Of a stretch of DNA of 64,000 bases, positions 7,089-18,300 are shown one piece after another. Each line of letters starts with the position of its first letter. Position 1 is the stretch's first letter. The notes beneath the pieces are model-generated. The model had not been told where the DNA came from. It worked only from the letters and a program-made list of their open reading frames with translations, and did not search any database. This DNA is from Phycisphaeraceae bacterium (lineage in GTDB: Bacteria; Planctomycetota; Phycisphaerae; Phycisphaerales; Phycisphaeraceae): positions 1-64,000 of the forward strand of contig PBAS01000007.1 of assembly GCA_002716625.1 (NCBI GenBank). The letters run 5' to 3'. The position numbers were made by a program, and so were the translations under genes.

Positions 7089-7322
7089 TTAGATAATCGA
7101 ACAAGATTTAGGATAGATTGACTCTGCACCAATTACAATTCTATCTGTCGCATTTAGAGTTACGCCAGATATCGACACGTCTTGCAAAACACACAAGATA
7201 GCCCCCAACCGGTACACGTTCCCCTCGCCTTTTCCGATCACTGATAAGCCCTCAAATTCGAACTCACCTAAATGATCCTTTTCTTTGATGAGCACACGCT
7301 CGCCACGTTTAATCAATGGCAC
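7089..7322 (-). CDS. Hypothetical small beta-rich protein
   Basis: A 77-residue protein with a strong ribosome site (GAGGGGGAG) before the ATG. It consists mostly of alternating short strands (RGERVLIKEKDHLGEFEFEG, GLSVIGKGEGNVYRLG, DVSISGVTLNATDRIVIG), which suggests a small beta-barrel or SH3-like fold. No family was recognised. It begins 32 bases downstream of the winged-helix gene at 7355-8287 and is probably co-transcribed with it. Confidence 0.55.
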   Translation of the reverse strand: MPLIKRGERVLIKEKDHLGEFEFEGLSVIGKGEGNVYRLGAILCVLQDVSISGVTLNATDRIVIGAESIYPKSCSII

Positions 7323-7354
7323 TCCCCCTCTTGGTGGTTTCCAGTTCTTTAGCG

Positions 7355-8287
7355 TTATAGTAGGCGCAGCTGAACTCGGCCAAAACGGTCGCGATAGAAC
7401 TCCGCACGGCCCATAGCTACGTCATTTTCATTCATTTCAATAAACATTTGGTTTGCAGCGACCTTGGCTTCGTCTGGTGTACCACCAAAAGCAGCAACTT
7501 CTAGCGCTTCCCGCTCTTTCTGGGCCTTATGCTCTCCACCAATGACGTAATGTAAGAACTTCTTAAACGGTTTCGCGAGTTCAAAGCCGTGCTCAGCATG
7601 GAGTCTGATCAGCTTCTTAGCTCCAGAGGCCGTTATTCTCTTAGTCTTAGCTGCTAGTTGTAGAGACTTTACGGTGTTGGCATCTTTCCCAAAGAATCGA
7701 ACAAAAAAGGTATCACTAGGAAAAGCACAGCTCTTATTTTTATTCCTCTCTTTAGAGAGATCTTTTGATCTTTGCCTGCAATTTTGAGGATCCTGTTTTT
7801 GGTGTGAGCCCTTACAGGTATTAACAGGATCGCACTTATCCACGCTCGACCGACCCAACTGCAGGTTTTCGCGAACCACATACTTTTCAGCTGCTTGCTT
7901 AGCGTAGTTATACACACCTGTGAACAATGATTTAACGCCATCAACCAAGATCTGGATGTGACGACGTGATTGGCCAGTTTGTTGGTTGAAGACCGAGTGA
8001 CGGGTAATTAAATTGGCCTGCTGGGCCTTGGTAAGAAGATCGTAAACGGTGCGTTCGCCAACCATCTTGCAGCCGAACTTTGCCGCGCTCTGGTTGTAAA
8101 GAGAAGTAAGACGATCTGTTGATGCGTAGCAGTCGCTACCATGCTTCAAAATATGACTAGCAATACCTGACATTAGACAGGCCAGCTTTCTAACCACGGC
8201 GGGTTGTGTCTGGCTTATGTTGCCAGCTTGGCTCCTAAAACCGCTCGAAAGGTAACGCGGGTTTAAGATTAACGCGGAATTATCCAT
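7355..8287 (-). CDS. Winged-helix protein, possible replication or regulatory factor
   Basis: About 310 residues from ATG 8285-8287; a TTG four codons upstream is possible. The N-terminal part (residues about 35-120) looks like a winged helix: CYASTDRLTSLYNQSAAKFG, then GERTVYDLLTKAQQANLITR, then a wing QTGQSRRHIQILVDG. This layout is found in N-terminal domains of phage and plasmid replication proteins. The middle is basic and low in hydrophobics. The C-terminal 100 residues are helical (SGAKKLIRLHAEHGFELAKPFKKFL). I cannot name the family. The long upstream region contains a nested inverted repeat (8333-8385) that may control it. Confidence 0.6.
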   Translation of the reverse strand: MDNSALILNPRYLSSGFRSQAGNISQTQPAVVRKLACLMSGIASHILKHGSDCYASTDRLTSLYNQSAAKFGCKMVGERTVYDLLTKAQQANLITRHSVFNQQTGQSRRHIQILVDGVKSLFTGVYNYAKQAAEKYVVRENLQLGRSSVDKCDPVNTCKGSHQKQDPQNCRQRSKDLSKERNKNKSCAFPSDTFFVRFFGKDANTVKSLQLAAKTKRITASGAKKLIRLHAEHGFELAKPFKKFLHYVIGGEHKAQKEREALEVAAFGGTPDEAKVAANQMFIEMNENDVAMGRAEFYRDRFGRVQLRLL

Positions 8288-8332
8288 AAAAACGCTCAAA
8301 TTCTAGGCGTGATTGTTTGCCAGCGATCTGAA

Positions 8333-8385
8333 CTATGGTTATAATTACAGCTGTTGGTGTTTCTGTAATTTGTTCCGTTCCATAG
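8333..8385. promoter_or_regulatory. Nested inverted repeat upstream of the winged-helix gene
   Basis: An inner dyad ATTACAG (8344-8350)/CTGTAAT (8363-8369) is nested in an outer dyad CTATGG (8333-8338)/CCATAG (8380-8385). The two centres nearly coincide. It could be a leader-RNA structure or a compound operator, 46 bases before the ATG. Confidence 0.4.
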
Positions 8386-8519
8386 CTTAGGGCTGGTCGA
8401 CTTACGAACCACATTGAGATTGAGAAGCGGCTAACTTCCTTTCTCTCATTGGGTTCTTCGGAATCCAATAAATAACTTACGGCATATCAAGGCATCCTTA
8501 GTGTGTCGTTCAGCTTAAA

Positions 8520-8579
8520 GTTTCTCAGGCTTTAAGCTTCTTTTTCGAAGTAAAGGCTCAGTGTTTGCGCACTGGGCTT
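8520..8579 (+). terminator. Terminator-like hairpins in a gene-poor stretch
   Basis: GCTCAGTG pairs (one G-T) with CACTGGGC and is followed by TTTTTC near 8570-8580. A weaker CTTAAAG/CTTTAAG hairpin precedes it. The 8288-8815 interval otherwise holds no convincing gene. Confidence 0.45.
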
Positions 8580-8770
8580 TTTCTTTGTCTGCTGGTCGAA
8601 AAATCAACACACTTTGTTGGTCAATGAGTTACTGGCAGACAACCAAGATCCATTATTGATCATTCTGAGAGGATCTAACAAGGCATTTCACCCAACCAAA
8701 TCAAACTCTCCTGAAATAATCGCGGACGTCATATTATCAAATAAATCTAAATTTTGTAGCCGTTTTCGTT

Positions 8771-8833
8771 TAACATTATTCCGAACAACTTCCCTAGACT
8801 GTTGATAAGGCTGTTATGAAATTTATTCCGAAC
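8771..8833 (+). promoter_or_regulatory. Tandem TTCSGAA operators around a start codon
   Basis: ATTCCGAAC occurs at 8778-8786, just after a TAACAT -10-like box (8771-8776). It occurs again at 8825-8833 inside codons 4-6 of the downstream gene, 47 bases away. Two operators bracketing a start would permit strong repression, possibly by looping or a roadblock. Confidence 0.5.
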
Positions 8834-9181
8834 AAGACACCAGAGCAAGAACTCAAAGATAAAGTAGATCTTGTAAAACAAGAGCTTAAGAGAAAGCAAT
8901 ACCCATCAAAACACGCGCCAAAAGTCGAATCTGACCTGTTGATAACTATTTCAGGCTGTAGCTTAAACTTTTTGAAGCAAGAAAAGGGAATGCTGGTTTT
9001 GCAGGCAAATAAGAAGCTGGCCTTTGAGAATGGTACCAATATTCTCAGAGCCTTATCTTACATTGCTGGGGTGTATGAGCATGTAACGATTGCTGGCTGG
9101 ACTTGGCGACCAATACGCTACAAAAAGCATAAGTTGTATCTACGCCCTGTCGCTCCTGTAGATTTAGGTAGATCCGAGTGA
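8816..9181 (+). CDS. Hypothetical protein under tandem operators
   Basis: A 121-residue, Lys-rich protein. The N-terminus is helical (EQELKDKVDLVKQELKRKQY). The remainder alternates strands (SDLLITISGCSLNFLKQE, GMLVLQANKKLAFENG, EHVTIAGWTWRPIRYKKHKLYLRP). No family was recognised and no signal peptide is present. It is a single plus-strand gene between minus-strand units, ended by a strong bidirectional terminator. Two copies of the TTCSGAA dyad flank its start codon, so it is probably tightly controlled; a lysogeny or immunity function would fit but is unproven. Confidence 0.6.
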   Translation: MKFIPNKTPEQELKDKVDLVKQELKRKQYPSKHAPKVESDLLITISGCSLNFLKQEKGMLVLQANKKLAFENGTNILRALSYIAGVYEHVTIAGWTWRPIRYKKHKLYLRPVAPVDLGRSE

Positions 9182-9192
9182 TTAATCAATAA

Positions 9193-9222
9193 AAAAGAGC
9201 CTCTATCACTAGAGGCTCTTTT
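9193..9222. terminator. Bidirectional intrinsic terminator
   Basis: AAAAGAGCCTCTA pairs with TAGAGGCTCTTTT around a CACT-type loop. It separates the convergent gene at 8816-9181 from the end of the protease/scaffold gene. Confidence 0.9.
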
Positions 9223-9249
9223 CTGTGATCGCTATCACGCAGGATCTTC

Positions 9250-10221
9250 TTAGCTGAAACGTGTCGTTGATGGATCGAAGTCGATAGCATTTCTCTTAAG
9301 AATAGAACCCGCCTCAGACGTGCGACGAGTAATCGTACTAGCTGGCTCATACCCGCCTGTTGGAAGTGTCTTAGACTGATTACCGCCCAATGATTCAAAT
9401 AACGCCTGTACGACCTTTACATCGTCTTCACTGGCCATGCTGCCAATTGCTTTGCGCTGAGCGTCTGATAGGTACACTGGCAAGCTATTCGCGGCCTCCA
9501 GCAACATATCACCAATAGAGTTACGCGAATCAATCTGATCACGCAGTTCATTGTTGACGCTCTCCAGATACATAACATGATTTTCTAGATCTGCAGTGTT
9601 GGGTACCAGTGATGCACTTTGGATAGAATCAGCAATGGCCATTGCGTCGTCATACTCGAAACCGCCATGATTCTGCAGTGATTCAAGGATCATATCGCTC
9701 GCGTTCGCGCTCTCCAACATCATTGATGGATGGTCCAATGATAGGTAGTTAGGCTGCAGAACGTAATCCATACCATGGAATGACGTCGTTAGTGATGCTT
9801 GTGGTGTATCACGGCCACCGGTAGCCCATGACCAGCCACCAGCGCCAGATTCCCAAAGAGAAAGAGCAATTTTGCCCGTTGGGGTATCGAAAAACTCTTC
9901 TTCATGAGTGATCACGCCATTGTCATCACAAGTGATTGACTTGGTGCGGTTCGATGGCACGTTCTCCACCACCACCGGCTTACCTTGGACCATAATCACT
10001 TCGGTTTCGCCAATATCTAACTTGTTCGCACGTTGGCGCGGCTGGTGGCCATAATAACCATACGCCTCACCAACACGCAGTAACTCTTGTGTGCGTTGGT
10101 TGGCCAGCATGGATTGCACGCCTTTCACAATGTAATTGCGCTTATTCGCGCTTAGCTGTCGACCATCGTTGAACAGGCTAAAGCTATCTTTGACGGTCTT
10201 TAGTGTTTTTAGCTGTCGCAT
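9250..10221 (-). CDS. Head maturation protease fused to scaffold-like tail
   Basis: A 323-residue protein translated immediately after the portal (stop and start overlap as TAATG), the usual place of the prohead protease. Residues 1-160 contain GEAYGYYGHQ (His59) and GGWSWATGG (Ser131), plausible catalytic residues of the herpes/T4-type Ser-His maturation-protease fold. Residues 165-280 resemble a scaffold and carry repeated hydrophobic-hydrophobic-Glu-Ser/Ala sites: MMLES 167-171, MILES 177-181, MYLES 217-221, MLLEA 239-243 and ALFES 273-277. These would be self-cleavage sites. The protease call rests on position and architecture more than on an invariant motif. Confidence 0.7.
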   Translation of the reverse strand: MRQLKTLKTVKDSFSLFNDGRQLSANKRNYIVKGVQSMLANQRTQELLRVGEAYGYYGHQPRQRANKLDIGETEVIMVQGKPVVVENVPSNRTKSITCDDNGVITHEEEFFDTPTGKIALSLWESGAGGWSWATGGRDTPQASLTTSFHGMDYVLQPNYLSLDHPSMMLESANASDMILESLQNHGGFEYDDAMAIADSIQSASLVPNTADLENHVMYLESVNNELRDQIDSRNSIGDMLLEAANSLPVYLSDAQRKAIGSMASEDDVKVVQALFESLGGNQSKTLPTGGYEPASTITRRTSEAGSILKRNAIDFDPSTTRFS

Positions 10222-11906
10222 TAATTATCCCCCTGTGGAATGTGTTGAATTTCGCTCATGAGTTCGAGCAAGGTATCCCTGACGAACATCTCCGCTTCTT
10301 GGCGGTCTGTGGTACCAAGAGACTCAAGCATCGAGTCGTTTTCAGACGCGGATTTAGCGAGCTCTTTGATCGCTTTCTTAGCCAGCTCTGGGTCGATTTC
10401 TAGAACGGATGTGTAGATGTGGTTTTTGAGTGATTCACTATTGCCAATTGGTGATTGCTCGATTAGGTCAAGAACGGTGGCAAAGATCGTCGCGTAGTTA
10501 GCTTTCGCCTCTTGGTTCGCTGCTTCTTCTTGAGCTACTGCGGTATTGACGGAGTTGAATTGAATTTCGAAAGGTTCTTCACCTGTTGGCCAGTACTTGC
10601 CATCACGGTGAATCGTATGAATATCGATAGCACGACGAACAAAGCGAGCGACTGCAGCGCGAATTTGATGTGCTCGCAATGCGGATTGGATAGAGGTACG
10701 CAAAAAGCCGCCCTCCCCTAGCCCACCAGAGAGAAGATCACCAAAACCAAGCATTGACGGGTCCAACCCGATGCTTGCGGCCATGCGTTTAAGGTGGAAC
10801 ATAATATCTTCGATATGAGAGATATTCGGGTCAGTCGTGAACGTGTCGATTTGCACGCCGCCCTTACCCTCAGTCATTAATGGGATAAGGGTATTAATAA
10901 CCGTTGGGATAAAGCCTTGCTTGCGGGAGTTCTTTACAATCTTCTGGCGGTCTGACTGCATTTGAGCAGCAAGTAGATTGACGTATTCTGCCGCGCCTGC
11001 AGAATCAAGACCGGCTGTATTCACACCTACCAAACGATCAATTAGTGAGGCATTAACACGGCTGGCCCCTAATGATGCGATGCTCTGGCGTAGCATTTCC
11101 CACGACTCATACGTGCTGTGCAGTATCGAGGTACCGTAGTTTTGAGTTTCAATTGGTTGACGGCTGTAAGCATCGTCAAAGAGTGAGTATGCTTGGCCAG
11201 TGTAGTTAACCGGCTCTTTATCCATGTTCGGACGCCAAACCGGCATCTTAAGAGGGATAAGCGCCCATGGTTCAGCTAATCGCACTTGCTCGCCGTCTTG
11301 ACGTACCTTGAGGTGTTCAGACGTGAAACCACACAACACACCGGCACGCTCATATTCTCGAATCTGCTTAGCTTGCGTATAAAAATTCGATTCAAAGTGA
11401 GTGATGCCTTTGCCGTTCTGGGCGTATGGCCTGACGTAATTCACCCCGAAGACCAGCATGGGATAAGACCAGTTCATGATCTCTTCATTGATGGCCACCA
11501 TGAGTTCACGATTTAGCTGCGCTACATACTCTGCATGCTCTTCTGATTTCGGATGCAAAAAGACCGCTAGACCATTTTTGTCTGACGCGGATAGAGCGTG
11601 GCCAAGGTGAATGTTGAGTGCTGCATCAATGGTACTGTCCTCTGACATTTCCTTGAAAATCTCATAGAGCATGTACCGGTCTTCGGGGAGCTTGCGAATG
11701 TGAAAACGCTCACGACCTTTGCGGCCCTCTTTGGTTAAAGAGCCACTTTTCTCGCTTGGTGATTCGCTGCGTTCTTGGAAATTAGAGGCTCCATAGCTCG
11801 CACCGCTCTCATAACTTACACCAGCCTCTTTATCGTCTTTATCACTCCAAAAAGGAAAGGCTCGCCGTAGAGCTTCCTGTAAGCCATTGGTGCTGTTATC
11901 CGACAT
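10221..11906 (-). CDS. Portal protein (T4 gp20-type)
   Basis: A 561-residue portal vertex protein. Characteristic features of myovirus portals are an RYMLYEIFKEMSEDSTIDAAL segment (near residue 80), MNWSYPMLVFGVNYVRPY, a SILHSTYESWEMLRQSIASL helix region, a long internal helix containing KIVKNSRKQGFIPTV, and HLKRMAASIGLDPSMLGFGD. The SMLES site near residue 526 matches the proposed maturation-cleavage motif, so the C-terminal 30 residues may be trimmed. It forms the dodecameric channel for DNA packaging. The SD (AGAGG) lies in a small hairpin at 11913-11929. Confidence 0.85.
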   Translation of the reverse strand: MSDNSTNGLQEALRRAFPFWSDKDDKEAGVSYESGASYGASNFQERSESPSEKSGSLTKEGRKGRERFHIRKLPEDRYMLYEIFKEMSEDSTIDAALNIHLGHALSASDKNGLAVFLHPKSEEHAEYVAQLNRELMVAINEEIMNWSYPMLVFGVNYVRPYAQNGKGITHFESNFYTQAKQIREYERAGVLCGFTSEHLKVRQDGEQVRLAEPWALIPLKMPVWRPNMDKEPVNYTGQAYSLFDDAYSRQPIETQNYGTSILHSTYESWEMLRQSIASLGASRVNASLIDRLVGVNTAGLDSAGAAEYVNLLAAQMQSDRQKIVKNSRKQGFIPTVINTLIPLMTEGKGGVQIDTFTTDPNISHIEDIMFHLKRMAASIGLDPSMLGFGDLLSGGLGEGGFLRTSIQSALRAHQIRAAVARFVRRAIDIHTIHRDGKYWPTGEEPFEIQFNSVNTAVAQEEAANQEAKANYATIFATVLDLIEQSPIGNSESLKNHIYTSVLEIDPELAKKAIKELAKSASENDSMLESLGTTDRQEAEMFVRDTLLELMSEIQHIPQGDN

Positions 11907-11912
11907 TTTAAA

Positions 11913-11929
11913 CCTCTATAGGTTAGAGG
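11913..11929 (-). promoter_or_regulatory. Hairpin containing the portal ribosome-binding site
   Basis: CCTCTA pairs with TAGAGG around a 5-base loop; one arm is the AGAGG Shine-Dalgarno of the portal gene. Formation of the hairpin would reduce translation. Confidence 0.4.
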
Positions 11930-12094
11930 CTGTTTTCTTAGTTTTGCGGGGTTTATTGATAATAACTCATTGAGCATTAAGCCACCAATAGGGATGTTAA
12001 GGCCTTTTGTAATAAGGGCTTAAAGAACTAACTAAACAAATCAACACTCAAGCCACCCTTTCAAGTTACCCATGAAAATGGTTAATTTTTGTTG

Positions 12095-12123
12095 TTGTTT
12101 TGGCTGTTCTTATTCGGAATAAT
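12095..12123 (+). promoter_or_regulatory. Promoter with operator, upstream of the DarB-like gene
   Basis: TTGTTT (12095-12100), a 17-base spacer and AATAAT (12118-12123). The dyad ATTCGGAAT (12112-12120) overlaps the -10. It would start a 220-base leader for the DarB-like gene. The 11907-12349 interval holds no gene. Confidence 0.5.
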
Positions 12124-12220
12124 CAACCCGTTCAAAAAACAGTGTTATGAAAGGAGCAATCCTCAAATAACATATCATTTCATTAATTTAAGTGGCGTTT
12201 TTTTGGGCGGGGAACTTGAG

Positions 12221-12253
12221 AGGCCAAGCTATTTATTTAGCTTGGCCTTTCTG
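12221..12253 (+). terminator. Leader terminator or attenuator hairpin
   Basis: AGGCCAAGCT (12221-12230) pairs perfectly with AGCTTGGCCT (12239-12248), loop of 8 bases, followed by a TTCTGCTTTC tract. It lies in the leader before the DarB-like gene and could attenuate transcription. Confidence 0.6.
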
Positions 12254-12268
12254 CTTTCTGGCTTAAAA

Positions 12269-12282
12269 TTTCGCATGCGAAA
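12269..12282. promoter_or_regulatory. GCATGC palindrome site 1
   Basis: TTTCGCATGCGAAA, a perfect 14-bp palindrome, 67 bases before the DarB-like start. It belongs to a set of six near-identical sites found only at the two Dar gene blocks. Confidence 0.65.
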
Positions 12283-12349
12283 ATCTCCCTTTCCTTTATC
12301 ATATCGTTAGCTTCCCTGCTGAAAAATGCCCTCCTACGTGGAGGCAACG

Positions 12350-15300
12350 ATGGATAAAGCCATTATCCAAGCGATTGATAGCACCCGTAACATTGATGAG
12401 CTGGTCGCCCAGTTCGAAACGTTACTTAAGGTGGATCTCAGTAATACCCCTACCGGCAAGAAACGGATTGCCGCAAACCAAAAAGCGAAAGACATTCTCG
12501 CCAAATACAATGGCGACTACTCCAATGTTTCACCGGAAGACAAAGCCGCATTGCGCGATTACACCGGCTTTGGCGGCATTGGTGGTTCAACCAACGAATA
12601 CTACACACCAAAATGGGTAGCCGAGGCGGTCTGGGAATCGTTGCGCTCCTATGGCTTTGATGGTGGTTCAGTTCTAGAGCCTAGTGCCGGTGTTGGCGTG
12701 TTCAGTGAAACCAAACCCGCGAACGCGCTTAATACGTCTGTAGAAATGGATCCGACTTCTGCAGCGATTAACCAAATCCTCCACCAAGATGACCACGTTA
12801 TTAACTCTGGCTTTGAGGCTGTGGCCAACGATCCAAGTGTTGGTAACTTTGACGCCGTAATTGGCAACCCACCTTATGGTGTCCGAGACGCCAGTGCGAA
12901 CGATGACCGTGAGTACAAAAACATTAAGTACGCAGATCAGTACTTCGTGACACGTTCAATTGATAAGGCCCGTGCTGGTGGTTTGATCGCTTTAGTTCTG
13001 CCTACGCGTATTGTGGAATCTGGCAACCTGAAAAAATGGCGTACCAGCATTGCATTAAAAGCCGAGTTCTTAGGCGCTCACCGATTACCAACAGGCACGT
13101 TTGCCGATACTGGTGTTGTGACTGATTTAGTGATCTGGCGTAAACATAGTGAAGCTGGCCAAGAGCTAATTGATAACGCCAGCAAAGAAGCGCTCGAGCA
13201 GAGCGGTGTACTTTGGGATACATGGCTAACCGGCAAATGGTTTAAGCGTGAGGGTAAGAAGTTCATCAACGGTGAAGAGTCGACACAAGGTGCGGGTAAG
13301 TTTGCTCGTAAAGTCGTGGACCGTGGGAACCGCTCTAACATGGATATCAAAGAAGCCCTAACCCGCCGCTTTGATAGCCATATTGACTGGGACTCACTTG
13401 ATAGCAACGTTGAGCCACCAGCAAGCACCAAGTATGACGACGGCGATACCATTTTCAGAAATGGCCTCCAGTTCGAAATGCAAGATGGTGAGTGGATTGA
13501 ATCCGAAAACAACGCCAAGCGCGGGAACGTCGACAAATCGACATATGGCGTGACGCATTCTGACGATCTGCAAGCAGCGACCTACTCGATTGATTCCATG
13601 ATGAACCTGACGGCCAGCCAAGCGCTTAAGGCCTATGAAGATTTCCCATACCTTTGTCATGATGATTTTAAAGCCGTTGTACGTTCTATTGCCAAGCTGC
13701 CACAAGGCCAGCAAGAACTCGCATACAAGGGGGTGTTATTAGGGCGCAAAGTCAAAACCTTATCGACCATGGTAGCCGGTGGCCGTAGCCGCTCTAAAAC
13801 GGAATTACTTCACGCTGCAGTGAATAGCGAAGAGCAAAGTATTGCTGATTATCGCACCCGTCTTGGTGGCCAGATAACAGAGCTTAATGCTCTTATGGGA
13901 AACAGCCATATTTCGCAGAAAGAGCTAGCCAAGCTTGATGAGTCGTTTATCTCTGACTGGCATAGCTATAAATCGTCTATCGATAACTCTGGCAAACTGT
14001 CGGACCTGTTAACCGGTGATCTACGAGTTGAGCACACAAACCAATATAACAGCTCGAGAATGGCTGACGTTCTTCACTTCTGTGAGCGTGAGCTTGGCCA
14101 TACTTCACTCACCCTTGATGAAATCCGTGTTTACTACACGGCCCCAGACATTGCCAACCTAAGCGATGATCAGTTGCTCGAGAAGCTTGCGCTTATGGAT
14201 GAGGTAGCCATCAATAACGATGGTTCTATTCAGGCCATGCACCGTGCTTGCTCTGGCCATGTTGGACGTCGCATCGAAGCCCTGCAGAATCAACTATCTG
14301 TGGCCACCAGCGACAATGTAAAAGCCAACTACATGCGTCAGCTCGAAACCATTGAAGCTAAGCGAAACAAGATCTCACTCGATGAGGTGAAAGTTAAACT
14401 CACAGACAACTGGATCCCGCGTCATATCATGCTGGAGTTCCTGCAGGATTCTGGCTACGTCGATTTTGAGCTAGGTGAATGGGAAGAGAACGAATTTACT
14501 TACATTGATGATGATGGCGAAGAGAAGACCAGTGTTGAGCGTGAATTTGTTCAGAGCGAAACCGGCACCCAGTTTAGTGGGTACCGTTGGCGTGATGGCA
14601 AGAAGCGTAATGCTGGTGATGAAGCTTTTGAGCGTCAAATCGAATCCTACATCAATGAGGGTAAAGTGCGTGGTGGTGGCGATAACGCTGAAAAGTCACT
14701 GGTCCGTTCTAAGATTCGCTCTCTCGATGATGAGTTCACCAACTGGCTCGCAGCCAGCGATCACTCTGACGAACTGGAAGAGCAGTATAACAACACGTTC
14801 AACAACTGGATTAAACCAGAGTTCGATGGTAGTGACTTAGGCCTAGAGGGTGTTTCTGGTGCCATTGAGTTCATGCCTTACCAAAATTCGACCATTCGAC
14901 GCCATAGCGCAGACGGCAACGGGATCCTTGCTTTGGGTACCGGCTTAGGTAAGACCCTCACGGGCTTAGGTCTGATTCAGCACAACCTATCAACCAAGCG
15001 TGCAAGCCGTGTTGGTGTCGTGGTCCCTAAATCAACGCTAGAAAACTGGTTCTATGAATCGGATCTGTTCTTTGGTGAAGAGAATCTAAGTGACAAAATT
15101 TTTGTTGGTTTAGACGTGGCCAAAGACAAGAACGGCACTATTGAGCGTGAGACGGTTCTCGATGAGAACGGGGATCCTCGCCTTGATAAGAAAGGCGAAC
15201 CAATTAAGCGTGCCAAGCTAAAAGTTGTCACCAACGGTAAGAAGATAGCCGAGCAGCTTCACGCGGTAACACAATCTACCGCTCGCATTGTGGTGATGAC

Positions 15301-18300
15301 TAAAGACGTTTACGGACGTATTCCAATGAAACCGGAAACCATCAGTGAAAACGTGATGGAAATGAAAGAAGCCGGTTTGATTGCAGGCTCTCATAAGCTG
15401 GTGAAAGACGCTCAAAACCACCGCGATAAAGAGAAGAACGCACGATTCGAAAATAAGTTCTCAGACGACGGTACCGCGAAGAATGAAACCCTACCGTACT
15501 TTGAAGATCTGCTATTCGATTCTGTCATGGTGGATGAGGCTCACGACTTCCGTAACTCGTACAAAGGCGGCTCATATCGTAACAACCTGGCATTCCTGCC
15601 AAGCCAAGCGCAAGCAAACCGCGCTATCGATATGCAGCTTAAAAACAACTTGGTGAAAGCACGTAATGACGGCAACGGGATCTACTTCCTGACGGCTACA
15701 CCTACGGTTAACTCACCGGTTGATATGTTCAATATGCTGTCTCACATCGTACCGGCTGAAACGTTCGCCAAGATGGGTATTTTCGATTCCGACGACTTTA
15801 TCCGTATGTTTGGTAAGACTGGTGAAGCTCTGGTAACTAAGCTCTCTGGTGAAGTGGAAAGCAAAGAGGCCTTGCTGGGTTTCCAGAACCTCGACGCGCT
15901 GCGTAACATCGTTAACCGATACATGACGATGGAAGATGCCAAGAGTGTTGGTGCAGAGGTCCACATTCCCGATCTCATTGCAGCCACCAGCAAAGTGCAA
16001 ATGAACGATGAGCAAGAAGCCCTGTATGAAGAGCTGCGCCATCGTGCTGACGCTATCTCAAACCCTGACGAGCCAGAGAACCAAGAGATTGTCGAACAGT
16101 ACCCAAATGACACTGTTTTCGGCCTTATCCGTAAAATGGATAAAGTCTCAACCGACTTGGACCTTTACCACGAACGTGTAACTTATCGTTTCAGCAAAAC
16201 CAAAATGAATGACGTGCAGGCCGCGCTCGATGCGCTACCAAGTACCGTTACTATCTTGGTGGAAGAAGTCACAGACAGCGGTGAAGTAAAGTTCAAGAAA
16301 AAAGCCGTCAAACTTGAGAAAGAGATCGTTGTTGAGGGTAAGCACGCGGTTGTTCGTCTGCGCCAAGAGTTTGCAGATCAGTTCGTTGATATGCTCGACA
16401 AGGGCAAAATCAAATACTCACACCCAGTGTCACCTAAGTACGCCAAGTTCTTAGACAAGGCCAAAGAAGTGTACATGGCTGGCGGTAAACAACTGGTATT
16501 CAGTGAAGAAAAGAGCCAACACAAAAAGCTCGCCAAGATCATTGCAGACCATACCGGTTGTAAGATGAGTGAAATTGGCATTCTGAACAGTGACACCGTA
16601 GCCGGTAAGAAAGGTTCAAAGGCGTCCGAAGATGATCAGGAAGCTGGCTTAGAAGCGATGGCCAAGAGCTATAACACCAGCAAGTACAAGTTTATGATCC
16701 TCAACAAAAAGGGCGAAGTCGGTATTAACTTGCATCATGGTACCACTGACATTCATCACCTAACCTTGCCTTGGACGCCGATGAGCATCACCCAGCGTAA
16801 TGGCCGCGGTGCGCGTGTTGGTTCTAAGCAAGCAAGCGTGAACGTTCACTACTACACATCCAAAGGCAGCTTTGATGACTTCCGTCTGGCCACTATCACA
16901 CGTAAGGCGAACTGGATTGAAACCATGTTCAAAGGTGATGAGAAATTTGTTGCGAACGCTGACGCGGATAGCTCTGGTGAAACGGCGATCATGCTGGCAG
17001 CTGATCCAGAAGAAGCCAAGCGCCGCATTGAAGCGAGCAAACGAGAAGCTGAACGCAAGCAGAAAGCCGAGAAAGTGCGTCAAACTTCAATCAGCATGAA
17101 TAAGTTCATTCACGCAACGAACCAGCTGAATGTTGACCTTGATGAAATCAGTAGCGAGATCACCGAGCTGGAAAGCAAGCTTGAAGAGCAAGCGGAGAAA
17201 GTCGAAAAAACCAGAGCAAACGCTGACGGTGCGAAAAGTAACTCGTATGAGTACCGACAATATACCCGCGCCAAGTCTGACCATCACGAAACTCAAAAGC
17301 GTCTGACTACGCTAAACCGAGCTCGCGACAACCAGAAGAAAGCCGCAAATACTCTTAAGAAGCTCACGCCATCTATTCAGAACGAAATCAATGAGGGCAA
17401 CCTAAAAGATTACCCTGACTTTTTGACGCACCCAGAGCTTTACCTAGTGAAGAACGGCAAGATTGTTCGCCAAGGTTACACCTACAAAGTGAAAACCAAA
17501 GAGCGCTCTTGGGATCTCGACTACGTGAACGATAGCATTATGACTATTCAAAAATTGGATCGTAAGTCTGGTACCGTGAACGGCCTACTGGTGGAAGAGA
17601 ACGGGAAAGAAGTTAGCCGAGGTAATAACGCGCACCCAATTGAGCAAGTCTTTGAACTGGCCAACGTGGACCAATCTCGCGCTGAACTCGAAGCAAAAGC
17701 ACTAACCGGTGTATCACTGGCTGATACCTGCAAAGTGTTTGACCGTGAAACTTACTTTGAGCTGGTTGAGGCTGGAAAAATCAAACGCTACGGCTTTGAA
17801 AGCAATTGCCTGATTAAAACCGCCGACGGCTACAAAACGCCTTATGGATTTAAGCACTCTGCAGAAGAGCCGCTTGTTTATCCTGACGCAACCGACAAAG
17901 CCGTATTTAAAGGCTTGCTGGCTCAAATTGTGAATGAGTTAGAAAGCAAGGGCCGCGTACAGCTGAGCTCTTCTATCCTGACTCACTTCCTTGGCCGTAA
18001 CTGGGAAGAAATGGCCAAAGAGCAAGGTAAGAAAGCCGACGAACAAGACGTAATCGAGCGTATCACGCTGGAGATTAAGAAGTTCGAGACGGATAACCAA
18101 GCACTCTACAATCAAGCCCTCCTGAAAGCAGAGAGCACCTATCACGGCTCTATTGAGTTCTTTAAAGCTCTAGAAAAGTACATTGATGATCTGAACTGGA
18201 AAGGCTACGTGAACCGTACTGAGATCGTGACATTCAAGCGCCGCCAAATGACGCGCTATGGTGAAACGTTAAAAGAGCGTTCGGCCCAGCACATTGCAGA

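Noticed and set aside
8614-8805. Plus-strand 63-residue frame before the gene at 8816.
   Set aside because: No ribosome site, spans the -10/dyad region, and has no compositional support.
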